Source: Lonsdalea britannica (lineage in GTDB: Bacteria > Pseudomonadota > Gammaproteobacteria > Enterobacterales > Enterobacteriaceae). Taken from it: a stretch of DNA of 64,000 nt. Below, piece after piece: positions 1 to 8,864 of the stretch. The notes beneath the pieces are model-generated. The model was not told the DNA's origin and did no database searches. It was given only the letters and a program-made list of their open reading frames with translations. Location of the stretch: assembly GCF_002111595.1 (NCBI RefSeq), contig NZ_LUTN01000001.1, positions 1-64,000 of the forward strand, read 5' to 3'. Position 1 is the stretch's first letter. Every line of letters starts with the position of its first letter. The position numbers and the translations under genes are program-made.

Positions 1-971
1 AAGAAGGCGGCGGCGAGCCGACCACGCTCAGTAACACCTTCGGCGTGGTCAAGGCCAGCACCACGTGGCGACCCGCGATGCCGCACCGCCCGATGGTAGA
101 CGGTCCGCAAATCGCGACGGTGGTTGGCCCATCAGGCGAGGAGATTTACTGCGATGAATACGGTCGGGTGAAGCTGCAGTTCCCGTGGGACCGTTACGGC
201 GCGAGCGACGACCAGAGCTCGTGCTGGGTGCGGGTGAGTCAGGGCTGGGCGGGCGGTCAGTACGGCATGGTGGCCATTCCGCGCATCGGCCATGAAGTGG
301 TGGTGAGTTTTCTGGAAGGTGACCCGGACCAGCCGCTGGTGACGGGAAGAACCTTTCATGCCACTAACCCAGTTCCGTATCCCTTACCGACGCATAAAAC
401 ACGTACTGTCATTCGCTCTGACACTCATAAGGGTAAAGGCTTTAATGAACTGAGCTTCGAAGATGAAGCCGACAAACAAGAGATCTTCATTCACGCACAG
501 AAAAATATGGCGGTGAGGGTGCTCAACTCCAAGGATGAGCGCGTTGAATATAATCGGACCTCCAGTATCGGTCACGATGATGAGCTGGTTATTGCCAACG
601 ATCGTAAAGTGACGGTAGAGGGCAATCAGGATCAGAAAGTCACTGGCAACAATCTGATGTTGACTGAGGGTGACCAGGGTATACAGGTAAAAGGCGATCT
701 GGCCCAGAAAATTAGCGGTGTTTTTAGTGTAGACAGCAATGGGGATTTGACGCTGCAAAGCGGCAGTAAACTGACGCTCCGAGTCGGGGGCAGTTTTGTT
801 GTTGTGCACTCAGGCGGTGTGGATATCAAAGGAGCGGCTATCAACTTAAATTCAGGGGGAAGCCCCGGAGATTTGTCGCTGCCCGCAGAGCCCGCGATAT
901 TGAAAGCGGCGGCGGCTCAGGGAACGATGTTTGTGGCGCATTGCCCGGCCAAGGAGAAAAAAGATGAGTGA
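1..971 (+). CDS. vgrG: VgrG type VI secretion spike protein, C-terminal part (cut by window edge)
   Basis: Trimeric needle tip of the type VI secretion system, which carries effectors out of the cell. The reading frame is open to the left edge: codons from base 3 already encode typical VgrG sequence ([10 protein letters not shown]), so the GTG at 45 is not the true start. Visible parts are the gp5-like OB-fold region ([15 protein letters not shown], then the [14 protein letters not shown] block and [19 protein letters not shown]), followed by the repetitive beta-helix tail ([19 protein letters not shown]). The last ~20 residues ([16 protein letters not shown]) form the variable tip that usually matches the adaptor. 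The stop overlaps the start of the DUF4123 gene by 8 bases. Codons before about base 360 are G+C-rich; after that the tail is clearly A+T-richer, as expected for a swapped-in cargo end. Confidence 0.95.
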   Translation, partial: EGGGEPTTLSNTFGVVKASTTWRPAMPHRPMVDGPQIATVVGPSGEEIYCDEYGRVKLQFPWDRYGASDDQSSCWVRVSQGWAGGQYGMVAIPRIGHEVVVSFLEGDPDQPLVTGRTFHATNPVPYPLPTHKTRTVIRSDTHKGKGFNELSFEDEADKQEIFIHAQKNMAVRVLNSKDERVEYNRTSSIGHDDELVIANDRKVTVEGNQDQKVTGNNLMLTEGDQGIQVKGDLAQKISGVFSVDSNGDLTLQSGSKLTLRVGGSFVVVHSGGVDIKGAAINLNSGGSPGDLSLPAEPAILKAAAAQGTMFVAHCPAKEKKDE

Positions 972-1818
972 AATAACCAGCTGGGCAATTGTGGATGCAG
1001 CAGCGGAACCTGACTTATTTCTTATGCTGGAAGAATTTGATCCTCCACATGCCAGTTTATATGCAGAGCCAATACCAGAAGAGATTGGACGATTAGCTCC
1101 GCATTTGGTGAGAGCTGATGAAGCTGTAATTCAGTGGCTTGCACTACGCGAAACTCCCTGGGGAATACAGTTTGAAAGTCGGGCAAATATGAAAACGCTG
1201 CGTCAGCATTTACGCAAGTATTTACATGTTCAGATTCCCGGGGAAGAAAAGCCGGTTTTTTTTCGTTTTTATGACCCGCGGAATATCTGGCCCTTACTAA
1301 CCGTACTTTCTGAATGGGAGAGGCACTCTTTTCTCGGTCCCATAGAGGCGATAATGACGAACTGGCAGGGAACGCAACGGTGCGAAAGATTTGCCGAATT
1401 GAAAGCACAATTTCCTTTGGAAAGTATTTCAAGGAGAAAAGTCATGCGTTTCTCGCCAGTGCAGATGGATGAGTTAACGCTTATTTTTGAGCAACGCTAT
1501 ATCGAAGGGTTGGTTAAAAAAATTAAAAATCATGAGAGTGAAGACAAGTCGGTTGATTTAAAGAAAATTGGTGAAATATTTTTCTGGCTGAAACAGCAGG
1601 GAATTACTGATGATAGAAGTATTCGTGGGTTATTTAAGTTATTTCACTCTCGTCATTGCCTGACTCTGGAGGACATTCCTGCGGATTTCAAAAATGTACT
1701 CTGTAACGAAGAGAAAAAAGGCGTTTTTAAAGCAGAAGTGCTATTACTCAGGGAATTGGGCTGCGTGCCTTATAAGGGGAAATATGATAAGTTTGACGGC
1801 AGGATCACCATCATGTAA
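964..1818 (+). CDS. DUF4123 family T6SS adaptor/chaperone
   Basis: A 284-aa protein with the DUF4123 signature: an N-terminal [16 protein letters not shown] block, the SHASLY-like segment ([10 protein letters not shown]) and the [14 protein letters not shown] motif near residue 105. In known systems DUF4123 proteins (Tap/Tec) bind a cognate effector and load it on the VgrG tip; they are not secreted. I start at ATG 964 rather than an upstream in-frame GTG, because AAGGAG lies just before it and the protein then begins where the family does. It overlaps the vgrG stop by 8 bases and the next gene by 35 bases, so the genes are probably translationally coupled. The C-terminal half (from about residue 165) is lysine-rich, A+T-rich and family-variable, presumably the effector-specific part. 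Confidence 0.9.
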   Translation: MSEITSWAIVDAAAEPDLFLMLEEFDPPHASLYAEPIPEEIGRLAPHLVRADEAVIQWLALRETPWGIQFESRANMKTLRQHLRKYLHVQIPGEEKPVFFRFYDPRNIWPLLTVLSEWERHSFLGPIEAIMTNWQGTQRCERFAELKAQFPLESISRRKVMRFSPVQMDELTLIFEQRYIEGLVKKIKNHESEDKSVDLKKIGEIFFWLKQQGITDDRSIRGLFKLFHSRHCLTLEDIPADFKNVLCNEEKKGVFKAEVLLLRELGCVPYKGKYDKFDGRITIM

Positions 1819-3394
1819 TTGCGACAATCCAGACACCTGCATTCATGCATTTTCATTGAAAGTGAAATCTAGAACATTTGATTATAATCAGGCTGATTTT
1901 GTCACAACGGTAGAGTCCATCGATGCAACTGGAGATGGTGTTCCTATTTCGCTCTATCTGACAGGGAAAGGCTGTGTTTCACATAATCCGTTGTGCCCTC
2001 GTGGCATTCTTTATGATTCTGCGGGGAATAGCACACCTAAAGCTTTCAGTAACGGCCTCACAAATTATGTATGTGACTATGGAAAAGGAAAAGAAGCTGT
2101 TTTTTCAACCCACAATGCTATTGATTTCCTGAGAGAGTATGTTTTTTCGAAAAGTATCAGAGCATTGTTACCTAAGGCGCAATATACTTTGCGAGTTGGA
2201 CAATGTAATGGTCACTCTTTTGTTAGTGAGTCATTGCTTTTTCTAAATACCATGTCACAAATATTTAGCTTACCTTCCAGAGATGCATTTCGCACACAAA
2301 TTTTTATTTATCCAGCATTTAGCTGGGATGCCAGCGTGATTATTGGTACTGATGTGACAGTTACCGAGTTTACTGAACGGCAACGAAAACAAAAGGCTAA
2401 AGAAGAAAATACAATCAATGGAAATCCACAGCGTGGGAGTCGTGGTTGGACAAAACGCCCTAAGGAGGAAATAAGTCACTCCTTGGAATTAGGTGGAGAA
2501 TTTACCTACACATTAGGTAATAATCCCGCTCATGATTATTCATCTTCGATGAAAAAAGATTTTAAGCAAAAGGCTGGTAGTCTTTCATTACTAAATAAGT
2601 CGTTAAAATCTATTGATTTTGTCAGGAAAGCACTATCTACGAGAAAAGGCGGGAGTGAGGAAATAACTTTAATAGATACGGAAATTATCTATCCAGCTAT
2701 TACTATTAATGCTAATGGGGAATTAAAAGAAGATGAAACCTCTGGTGATATTTATATTGAAAGAGAGTTGTCTCTGGGTTTATCTCCGCTTATAGGAATG
2801 AAAATTACACTGGATCTTCTTCAGGCATTTGCCGCCTGGTATTCTGCAGATGTTTTATTAGCGGCGGTTCGCGAAAGATTGATGTCCCAAGAACAGGCTT
2901 ATGAAGAGGGCCGTAATGCTGCTTTTTTTGGCACTCAATTTTGGCTTATCACAGAAGGAAGTATCAATTTCACACTGGTATTTAAATCTGACGCGAAGAA
3001 TGAGTGGGAATGGCAAAAGGATGAATTAGCAGAAGTAAAGCTAGCGTTGACTACAGAAGCAAATGTTCGTGCAGGAGTGCGATTCTATATCGCAAACGGC
3101 GCATTAACAATCGGTGGTAAAGCTGTGGCAGAAGGGTGTATAGGGCTAGATGCACCTACAAAAGATAAACTAGATCTGGTATTTTACCATAATGGAATTG
3201 TAGCCAAAGTATATGTTAGTTACACCGTTGGGATATCGTCTTCACCTGATACTTCTGATACAGAAGGGGCGGGATTTCCAAAAAATAACGGCGGTATAAA
3301 AAGGCCTGACGAAGAAAACAAAAGCGAAAAGGAGTGGGTGATTCATGATAAGTTGGAAAAAAGTGATTCGAAATATCGGCTTAATATCATTTAA
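1784..3394 (+). CDS. Candidate T6SS effector of unrecognised family
   Basis: A 536-aa protein without signal peptide, placed directly after the DUF4123 adaptor and overlapping it by 35 bases. I chose ATG 1784 because an AAGGGGA ribosome site precedes it; an in-frame start at 1694 would overlap the adaptor by 125 bases. The first 141 residues hold seven cysteines (11, 13, 19, 64, 71, 97, 141); the first three plus His21 form a CxC-x5-CxH cluster that could bind metal. Residues 195-230 are charged and linker-like. Residues about 335-363 are the most hydrophobic stretch (LIGMKITLDLLQAF then VLLAAV). The rest of the C-terminal half is predominantly beta-prone. I recognise no catalytic motif of lipase, muramidase, amidase, nuclease or NADase effectors. 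The role is inferred from position only. Base composition is A+T-rich, unlike the flanking core genes. Confidence 0.65.
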   Translation: MISLTAGSPSCNCDNPDTCIHAFSLKVKSRTFDYNQADFVTTVESIDATGDGVPISLYLTGKGCVSHNPLCPRGILYDSAGNSTPKAFSNGLTNYVCDYGKGKEAVFSTHNAIDFLREYVFSKSIRALLPKAQYTLRVGQCNGHSFVSESLLFLNTMSQIFSLPSRDAFRTQIFIYPAFSWDASVIIGTDVTVTEFTERQRKQKAKEENTINGNPQRGSRGWTKRPKEEISHSLELGGEFTYTLGNNPAHDYSSSMKKDFKQKAGSLSLLNKSLKSIDFVRKALSTRKGGSEEITLIDTEIIYPAITINANGELKEDETSGDIYIERELSLGLSPLIGMKITLDLLQAFAAWYSADVLLAAVRERLMSQEQAYEEGRNAAFFGTQFWLITEGSINFTLVFKSDAKNEWEWQKDELAEVKLALTTEANVRAGVRFYIANGALTIGGKAVAEGCIGLDAPTKDKLDLVFYHNGIVAKVYVSYTVGISSSPDTSDTEGAGFPKNNGGIKRPDEENKSEKEWVIHDKLEKSDSKYRLNII

Positions 3395-4274
3395 CCTTGT
3401 TATTTTGATAACGTTATTCCCAGCCAGGGCTGAAAACATGATCAAAGAAAAATATTTGTTCTCTTTTAAATCAAATAAAAGTACGTGTGCTCTAAGAGTT
3501 AATGAGCTTTCTGCCGCTGATACAACCTTGGCTTCTCAAGGAACAATGTCAGCAGGTTTTAACCTGACGGCTTTTTTAGAAAATGGTGACAATGATATCG
3601 AACTGCTAATGGGACCACAGGATTATGAAAATCCCAAAACTCTATTTTCAGATTCATCCTGTCAAGTTATTGTCACGAAAAATACGGCGACCTCTAGCAA
3701 AGAAATCGCTAATTTTAAGTTAAGTGTGAGTGAGAATAAGGAGATTACCGCAAGTGATTCTGTTGCGAGAGCCAACAGCTCAAAGGTATTTGAAGGTTAT
3801 ACAAGGAATGAACAAGATTATGGTTTTTATAAGGTCAGAGGAAAATTAAAAATTGATGGGTTGCCCCGCTGGGCATGGATTAATGCAACCTCTGTGACTG
3901 AGAACGATTTGCCCAAAATTAAGGCCGCCTATATGGATATTTGGGCAATGATGAAAGATCGTGATATCGAAGGACTGAAAAAAGTTACACAAATTTCAAA
4001 TCAGGAGATGGCTTTTGCAGAGGGGACGAATACGGGGGTGATATTTTCCTCTACAGATTTGCCTCAACACGTTGTCGACAAAACACTGACACCAATGCCT
4101 ATCGAATGGGATAAATATCACCTGATAAAATACCGGGATGGACGTCTTTTTCGGTTAGGTGTGGGATATTATCAGCATTCTCCCTTGAGATTTAAAAATA
4201 AAGAAGGGAAAGTTGTGTTTGGATACAATCCTTATTTCTCTATTGTAGATGGTAAAATAAAACTGGTAAGGTGA
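3345..4274 (+). CDS. Exported candidate immunity protein
   Basis: A 309-aa protein with a clear signal peptide: lysine at residues 5-6, hydrophobic core at about 11-25 (IGLISFNLVILITLF) and an ARA cleavage site near residue 29. It is thus likely periplasmic. AAGGAG lies about 10 bases before ATG 3345, and the gene overlaps the effector gene by 50 bases, so the pair is tightly coupled. Position right after a T6SS effector plus export suggests an immunity protein that protects against a toxin acting in the periplasm or at the membrane; this is inference. The mature part (about 280 aa) is mixed, with two cysteines (CALRV and CQVIV segments) that could form a disulfide. I do not recognise the family. 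Confidence 0.6.
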   Translation: MISWKKVIRNIGLISFNLVILITLFPARAENMIKEKYLFSFKSNKSTCALRVNELSAADTTLASQGTMSAGFNLTAFLENGDNDIELLMGPQDYENPKTLFSDSSCQVIVTKNTATSSKEIANFKLSVSENKEITASDSVARANSSKVFEGYTRNEQDYGFYKVRGKLKIDGLPRWAWINATSVTENDLPKIKAAYMDIWAMMKDRDIEGLKKVTQISNQEMAFAEGTNTGVIFSSTDLPQHVVDKTLTPMPIEWDKYHLIKYRDGRLFRLGVGYYQHSPLRFKNKEGKVVFGYNPYFSIVDGKIKLVR

Positions 4275-4286
4275 TATTTTTAATTC

Positions 4287-4319
4287 ATGCTGAGATAAAT
4301 GAGATCTATATCTCAGCAT
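4287..4319 (+). terminator. Hairpin after the immunity gene
   Basis: An 11-bp perfect inverted repeat (ATGCTGAGATA / TATCTCAGCAT) with an 11-base loop begins 12 bases after the stop codon. No T-run follows, so it may end the vgrG-effector-immunity transcript only weakly or mainly protect the mRNA end. Confidence 0.45.
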
Positions 4320-4663
4320 AACAACATAAAATAAATACTTTCTTTTCTGGTGGACTATGTGCTGAAGGCTTGTCTGATTGTGCTTTTATACCGAGTTACG
4401 GTTGGTCGCCTTCAAGCAGGGTTTTATTATAGGTCTACCGTACCACGTTACTCTCTAGAATTGGCTTCACTCCAGTAGCTTTGGAGCCTAGGTCAGCAGA
4501 GGACTACCGTTAGCGAAAAACGGCGGCGTTTAATCTAGGCTCAGGATGTACGCGATTCAGTCAGATTTGGCTCGTATTGCATTTGATCGCGTCATTATGT
4601 TGACTTAAAGCGACGACTTTTAATCCCATCGCATCATCAGATCAATAATGGAGAAATAAAATT
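4320..4663. other. Gene-free spacer between immunity gene and PAAR gene
   Basis: About 340 bases with stops in all frames. I see no recognisable protein remnant, tRNA or repeat. A GGAG site (TGGAG about 10 bases before 4664) serves the PAAR gene. In compact vgrG islands such spacers are often decayed orphan immunity or effector pieces, but nothing here proves that. Confidence 0.4.
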
Positions 4664-4930
4664 ATGGGAAATGCGGTTAAATTGGGCGACATCGATACAG
4701 GGCACGATAGCCATCCTCCGACGTCAGTTATGGCTGGTTCTTCCACGGTTAAGGTGGATGGTCTTCCTCTGGCTCGTCAAGGCGACCCTTTAGCAGCTCA
4801 TGGTCACGCACGTAACATCAGCGGTGGTTCATCAACGGTCAAGGTGGATGGTAAGCCCGTCGCGCGTACCGGCGATGCCGTGGGATGTGGGGGGGTATTA
4901 ATCGGTGGAGGTACCGTCACTATCGGGTAA
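4664..4930 (+). CDS. PAAR domain protein (T6SS spike tip)
   Basis: An 88-aa stand-alone PAAR protein that caps the VgrG trimer as the sharp tip. It shows the two-fold repeated PAAR pattern: GSSTVKVDGLPLARQGDPLAAHGH, then a second GGSSTVKVDGKPVARTGDAVGCGG, and a glycine-rich end (GGGTVTIG). The histidines (HDSH near residue 14, HGH near 46) and the late cysteine are the usual zinc ligands. Length is normal for a PAAR without extra domains, so toxin activity must come from another gene. It lies 390 bases after the immunity gene on the same strand and very likely belongs to the same vgrG island. Confidence 0.93.
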   Translation: MGNAVKLGDIDTGHDSHPPTSVMAGSSTVKVDGLPLARQGDPLAAHGHARNISGGSSTVKVDGKPVARTGDAVGCGGVLIGGGTVTIG

Positions 4931-5320
4931 CTTGTTCGAAGTGATACCCCAACTCATCGATATTTCAAACCAACGTATCACTAGCCGAAAGTCAGCCAGC
5001 TGCGGTGGGCTCTTCATCCGAGGCGCAAGATATTACCTCCAGGTCATCACGTGTCAGCCCTTTCATTTTGTTTCCCTGAAGGGGCTATGACCTTGACGGG
5101 CGCGATCTTAGGCACGATGCAGTCAGCTAGTCTGCTATGGTTTCAAATCTCCGCCTTATCTACCAGTTTCAAATACTCGCCTTATCTACGACTAATCCTT
5201 CGCTACCTTCTCGCGTTTCAACTCCTCCTCTGTAATTAAACTACATTTCTCCCCAATTTCGCCGCCGAAATGGAGAAGGGAAACCCTCGGCCTATATTCA
5301 GGACTCTGAATCGAACGGTG
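4931..5320. other. Gene-free stretch between PAAR gene and mannitol promoter
   Basis: About 390 bases with no ORF I trust. Short open frames exist (for example 5051-5239 +, and a 24-codon one on the minus strand ending in a stop near 5015), but none has family features. It marks the edge of the T6SS island; a degraded mobile gene is possible but unproven. Confidence 0.35.
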
Positions 5321-5323
5321 CAA

Positions 5324-5500
5324 CGTGACGCAAGTCACAATGTTAAAACAAAGTTACTGAATTGAAGTGTGAGGTGAGTCACGAAAGAGGGGCTGCCGAG
5401 CGCTCATTTTTTACAATGTAGCTGAATTTCAGATCTGATTTGTGATGAGGATCGCGTGAAATCCTACCTGAGGTGGGGTAACTGAGTGATCCCAGTCACA
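5324..5500 (+). promoter_or_regulatory. Array of CRP-type sites upstream of mtlA
   Basis: Three good matches to TGTGA-N6-TCACA lie before mtlA: 5324-5339 (CGTGA..TCACA), 5368-5383 (TGTGA..TCACG) and 5485-5500 (AGTGA..TCACA). A weaker one is at 5441-5456 (TGTGA..TCGCG). The E. coli mtl promoter is known to carry several CRP sites, so strong cAMP-CRP control of mannitol use is the natural reading. The sites span about 175 bases and end about 140 bases before the start codon. Confidence 0.75.
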
Positions 5501-5642
5501 AATTCCCCTCGGGGTACTGGGGGCGGAAACGGCGTGATAGAGTCGATTTGTCTACAGAACGACCGATGGTTTTTGGCGAAACCATCTCACTATTACGACG
5601 CGCACCGTCCCTGAGCGCGTACCACCGAGGGGAGTAAGTTTT

Positions 5643-7625
5643 ATGCTATCACCAACTGTTAAGGTCAAGATACAGAATTTTGGCCGCTTCCTCAGCAACA
5701 TGGTGATGCCCAATATCGGCGCATTCATCGCCTGGGGCTTAATCACCGCGCTGTTTATTCCTACCGGCTGGCTGCCGAATGCAACTCTGGCCAAGCTGGT
5801 CGAACCCATGATTACCTACCTGTTGCCGTTGCTGATTGGTTATACCGGCGGGCGGTTGGTCGGCGGCGAACGCGGTGGGGTCGTGGGCGCTATCACCACG
5901 ATGGGCGTCATCGTCGGCGCAGACATGCCGATGTTTATGGGGGCGATGATGGCCGGACCGCTGGGCGGCTGGGCAATCAAACGCTTCGACCGCTGGGTGG
6001 ATGGCAAAATTAAAAGCGGCTTCGAGATGCTGGTGAACAACTTCTCGGCCGGGATTATCGGGATGTTGCTGGCGGGGCTGGCCTTTTTGGCTATCGGCCC
6101 GCTGGTCTCCTCCTTGTCCAAAGTGCTGGCGACCGGAGTCAATCTGCTGGTACAGGGCAACCTGTTGCCGCTCACCTCCATTTTCGTGGAACCGGCCAAA
6201 GTGCTGTTCCTCAATAACGCCATCAACCACGGAATTTTCTCCCCGCTCGGCATCCAGCAGGCAACGGAAACCGGCAAATCGATCGTCTTCCTGATTGAAG
6301 CCAACCCCGGACCGGGGCTCGGTCTGCTGCTGGCCTACATGTTCTTCGGCAAGGGCAGCGCGAAACAGTCCGCGCCGGGCGCCGCCATCATTCACTTCTT
6401 CGGCGGTATCCATGAAATTTATTTCCCTTATGTCCTGATGAATCCGCGTCTGATGCTGGCGGTGATCCTCGGCGGTATGACGGGTGTTTTCACGCTGACG
6501 TTATTCAATGCGGGGCTGGTGTCTCCGGCCTCTCCCGGCTCGATCTTCGCAGTCTTGCTGATGACGCCGAAGTCGTCGCTGATCGGTGTGGTGCTCTCTA
6601 TTTTGATGTCAGGTCTGGTCTCGTTCCTGGTCTCTGCGGTGATGCTGAAACGCGTGCCGGTAGGCGATGAGGAAGACAATGGACTGGCGGACGCGACCCG
6701 TCGTATGCAGAACATGAAGCAGAAATCGAAAGGCAGCAAAGCGCCGGGCGCAGCCCAACCACAGCCCGTGATGCGCGCGATGCTGGATGCTTCTCAGGAT
6801 CTGAGTTTGGTGCGACGCATCATCGTGGCCTGTGATGCCGGCATGGGGTCGAGCGCAATGGGCGCGGGCGTGCTGCGCAAGAAGGTGAAGGATGCCGGAC
6901 TAAACCATATCTCGGTCAGCAACATGGCGATTAACAGCCTGCCGGACGATGTCGATCTGGTCATCACCCATCAGGATCTCACCGCAAGAGCGTTGCAGCA
7001 CGCGCCGCACGCGATTCACGTCTCTCTCAGCAACTTCCTCGACAGCGGCTTGTACAACGAGCTGACGACCCGGCTATTGGCGGCGCACCGTCCCGTGGCG
7101 GCGAACGATAACCGGCTGATTAATCAAACCATTGTGGCGGCGAATGACGACTGGTTCGATCCGGCGGAGCACGAAACCAACCTGTTCGAGCTGGGTGAAA
7201 ACAACATTTTCCTCAATCTTCAGGCCGACGACAAAGAGCAGGCCATCCGCTTTGCGGGCGAACAGCTGGTCGCGGGGGGATATGTGGAACCCGCCTACGT
7301 CGAGGCTATGCTACAGCGCGAGGCCATGACCTCCACCTATCTGGGCGAATCCATCGCCGTGCCGCATGGCACCGTTGAAGCCAAAGACCGCGTGCTGCGC
7401 ACTGGCGTCGTGATTTGCCAATATCCGGAGGGAGTCAGATTTGGCTCGGAGCCGGACGACGTCGCGCGGTTGGTGATAGGGATTGCCGCCCGCAATAACG
7501 AACACGTTCAGGTGATTGCGCGTCTGACCAATGCCCTGAATGACGACGGCATCATCGAGCGGCTGGTGGAAACCCGCAGCGTGCAAGAGATGCTGGTACT
7601 GCTTTCCGGCGAACGCGTGGCGTAA
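5643..7625 (+). CDS. mtlA: Mannitol-specific PTS permease EIICBA
   Basis: Takes up D-mannitol and phosphorylates it to mannitol-1-phosphate. 660 aa against about 637 in E. coli, in the order IIC-IIB-IIA. The membrane IIC part (about 1-345) starts with the conserved NFGRFLSNMVMPNIGAF segment and holds the GIHEIYFPYVLMNPR motif. The IIB domain carries the phosphocysteine at Cys397 (VACDAGMGSSAMG). The IIA domain carries the phosphohistidine at His575 (GESIAVPHGTVEAKDR). The linker between IIB and IIA is longer than usual, which explains the extra length. A GAGGGGAG ribosome site precedes ATG 5643. First gene of mtlA-mtlD-mtlR, under the upstream CRP array. Confidence 0.98.
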   Translation: MLSPTVKVKIQNFGRFLSNMVMPNIGAFIAWGLITALFIPTGWLPNATLAKLVEPMITYLLPLLIGYTGGRLVGGERGGVVGAITTMGVIVGADMPMFMGAMMAGPLGGWAIKRFDRWVDGKIKSGFEMLVNNFSAGIIGMLLAGLAFLAIGPLVSSLSKVLATGVNLLVQGNLLPLTSIFVEPAKVLFLNNAINHGIFSPLGIQQATETGKSIVFLIEANPGPGLGLLLAYMFFGKGSAKQSAPGAAIIHFFGGIHEIYFPYVLMNPRLMLAVILGGMTGVFTLTLFNAGLVSPASPGSIFAVLLMTPKSSLIGVVLSILMSGLVSFLVSAVMLKRVPVGDEEDNGLADATRRMQNMKQKSKGSKAPGAAQPQPVMRAMLDASQDLSLVRRIIVACDAGMGSSAMGAGVLRKKVKDAGLNHISVSNMAINSLPDDVDLVITHQDLTARALQHAPHAIHVSLSNFLDSGLYNELTTRLLAAHRPVAANDNRLINQTIVAANDDWFDPAEHETNLFELGENNIFLNLQADDKEQAIRFAGEQLVAGGYVEPAYVEAMLQREAMTSTYLGESIAVPHGTVEAKDRVLRTGVVICQYPEGVRFGSEPDDVARLVIGIAARNNEHVQVIARLTNALNDDGIIERLVETRSVQEMLVLLSGERVA

Positions 7626-7633
7626 GGCCCGTT

Positions 7634-7653
7634 GGACCGGGGTTAACCGGTCC
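7634..7653 (+). other. Intercistronic hairpin between mtlA and mtlD
   Basis: GGACCGG (7634-7640) and CCGGTCC (7647-7653) are perfect inverted repeats, extended by the inner GGTTAACC, in the 71-base gap. No T-run follows, so it more likely stabilises or partitions the mtlA message than ends it. Confidence 0.45.
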
Positions 7654-7696
7654 GTGCGTTTAGCTCAACGGTTTTGACAAAATATCGAGGTCTACA

Positions 7697-8842
7697 ATGA
7701 AAGCGATTCATTTCGGTGCAGGCAATATCGGTCGCGGCTTCATCGGCAAACTTCTGGCGGACGCCAAGTCCGAACTCATTTTCGCCGACGTCAATCAGCC
7801 GTTGGTGGATCAACTGGCCCATCAGCAGCATTACGAAGTGCATGTTGTTGGAGAGGCGTCGCGTGTTGAACAGGTTAATCGCGTCAGCGCGGTGCATAGC
7901 GGCAGTCCCGACGCCATCAATGAAATCGCCCGCGCGGATATCATTACTACCGCCGTCGGGCCGCAGGTGCTAAGTAAGATTGCTGGCACGCTGGCGCAAG
8001 GGCTGATGGCGCGGCATGAACGCGGCAATCAGCAGCCTCTGAATATCATCGCCTGCGAAAATATGGTGCGCGGCACCAGCCAGCTGCGTCAGCATGTCAT
8101 GGCGGCGTTGCCTGAGACCTTGCATGCGTGGGTCGACGAGCATGTGGGATTTGTGGATTCGGCCGTAGACCGCATCGTGCCGCCCAGTCCTGCGGCGAAC
8201 GACGATTCGCTGGAGGTGACGGTTGAAACGTTTAGCGAATGGATTGTCGACAGTACCCAGTTCAAGGGCGATTTGCCGGTCATCGCTGGCATGGAGCCGA
8301 CGGCCAACCTGATGGCTTATGTCGAGCGCAAGTTGTTTACGCTCAATACCGGCCACGCGATTACCGCGTATCTTGGGTGCCTGGCAGGTTACCGGACGAT
8401 CCGTGAAGCGATACAGGACGACGCGGTGCGCGCGGTGGTAAAAGGCGCGATGCAGGAAAGCGGCGCGGTGCTGATTAAACGCTACGGGTTCGATCCGGCG
8501 CAGCATGCGGCCTATATCGACAAGATCCTCAGCCGTTTTGAAAATCCGTACCTGCACGATGACGTAGAACGCGTGGGCCGTCAGCCGTTGCGTAAGCTGG
8601 GCGAGGGTGACCGGCTGATCAGGCCGCTCCGTGGTACGCTGGAATACGGGCTTCCGCATCGTAATCTGTTGATCGGTATCGCCGCGGCGCTGAAGTATCG
8701 CAGTCTTGAGGATGTGCAGGCGCGCGAAATGGCGGCGTTGATTGACGCGAACGGCGTCGAACATGCACTGATCCAGATCGCCGGACTGGAAGATCGCCCC
8801 GAGGTTGTCACGCAGGTGGCAGCGTTGTATCACTCCCTGTAA
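7697..8842 (+). CDS. mtlD: Mannitol-1-phosphate 5-dehydrogenase
   Basis: Oxidises mannitol-1-phosphate to fructose-6-phosphate with NAD+, feeding the product of MtlA into glycolysis. 381 aa, the usual length. The N-terminal dinucleotide-binding loop is GAGNIGRG (residues 7-14). Family blocks [28 protein letters not shown] and the catalytic region [17 protein letters not shown] are all present. Second gene of the mtl operon, 71 bases after mtlA and 22 bases before mtlR. Confidence 0.98.
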   Translation: MKAIHFGAGNIGRGFIGKLLADAKSELIFADVNQPLVDQLAHQQHYEVHVVGEASRVEQVNRVSAVHSGSPDAINEIARADIITTAVGPQVLSKIAGTLAQGLMARHERGNQQPLNIIACENMVRGTSQLRQHVMAALPETLHAWVDEHVGFVDSAVDRIVPPSPAANDDSLEVTVETFSEWIVDSTQFKGDLPVIAGMEPTANLMAYVERKLFTLNTGHAITAYLGCLAGYRTIREAIQDDAVRAVVKGAMQESGAVLIKRYGFDPAQHAAYIDKILSRFENPYLHDDVERVGRQPLRKLGEGDRLIRPLRGTLEYGLPHRNLLIGIAAALKYRSLEDVQAREMAALIDANGVEHALIQIAGLEDRPEVVTQVAALYHSL

Positions 8843-8864
8843 CGCAAGGTGAAAAACGATACCA

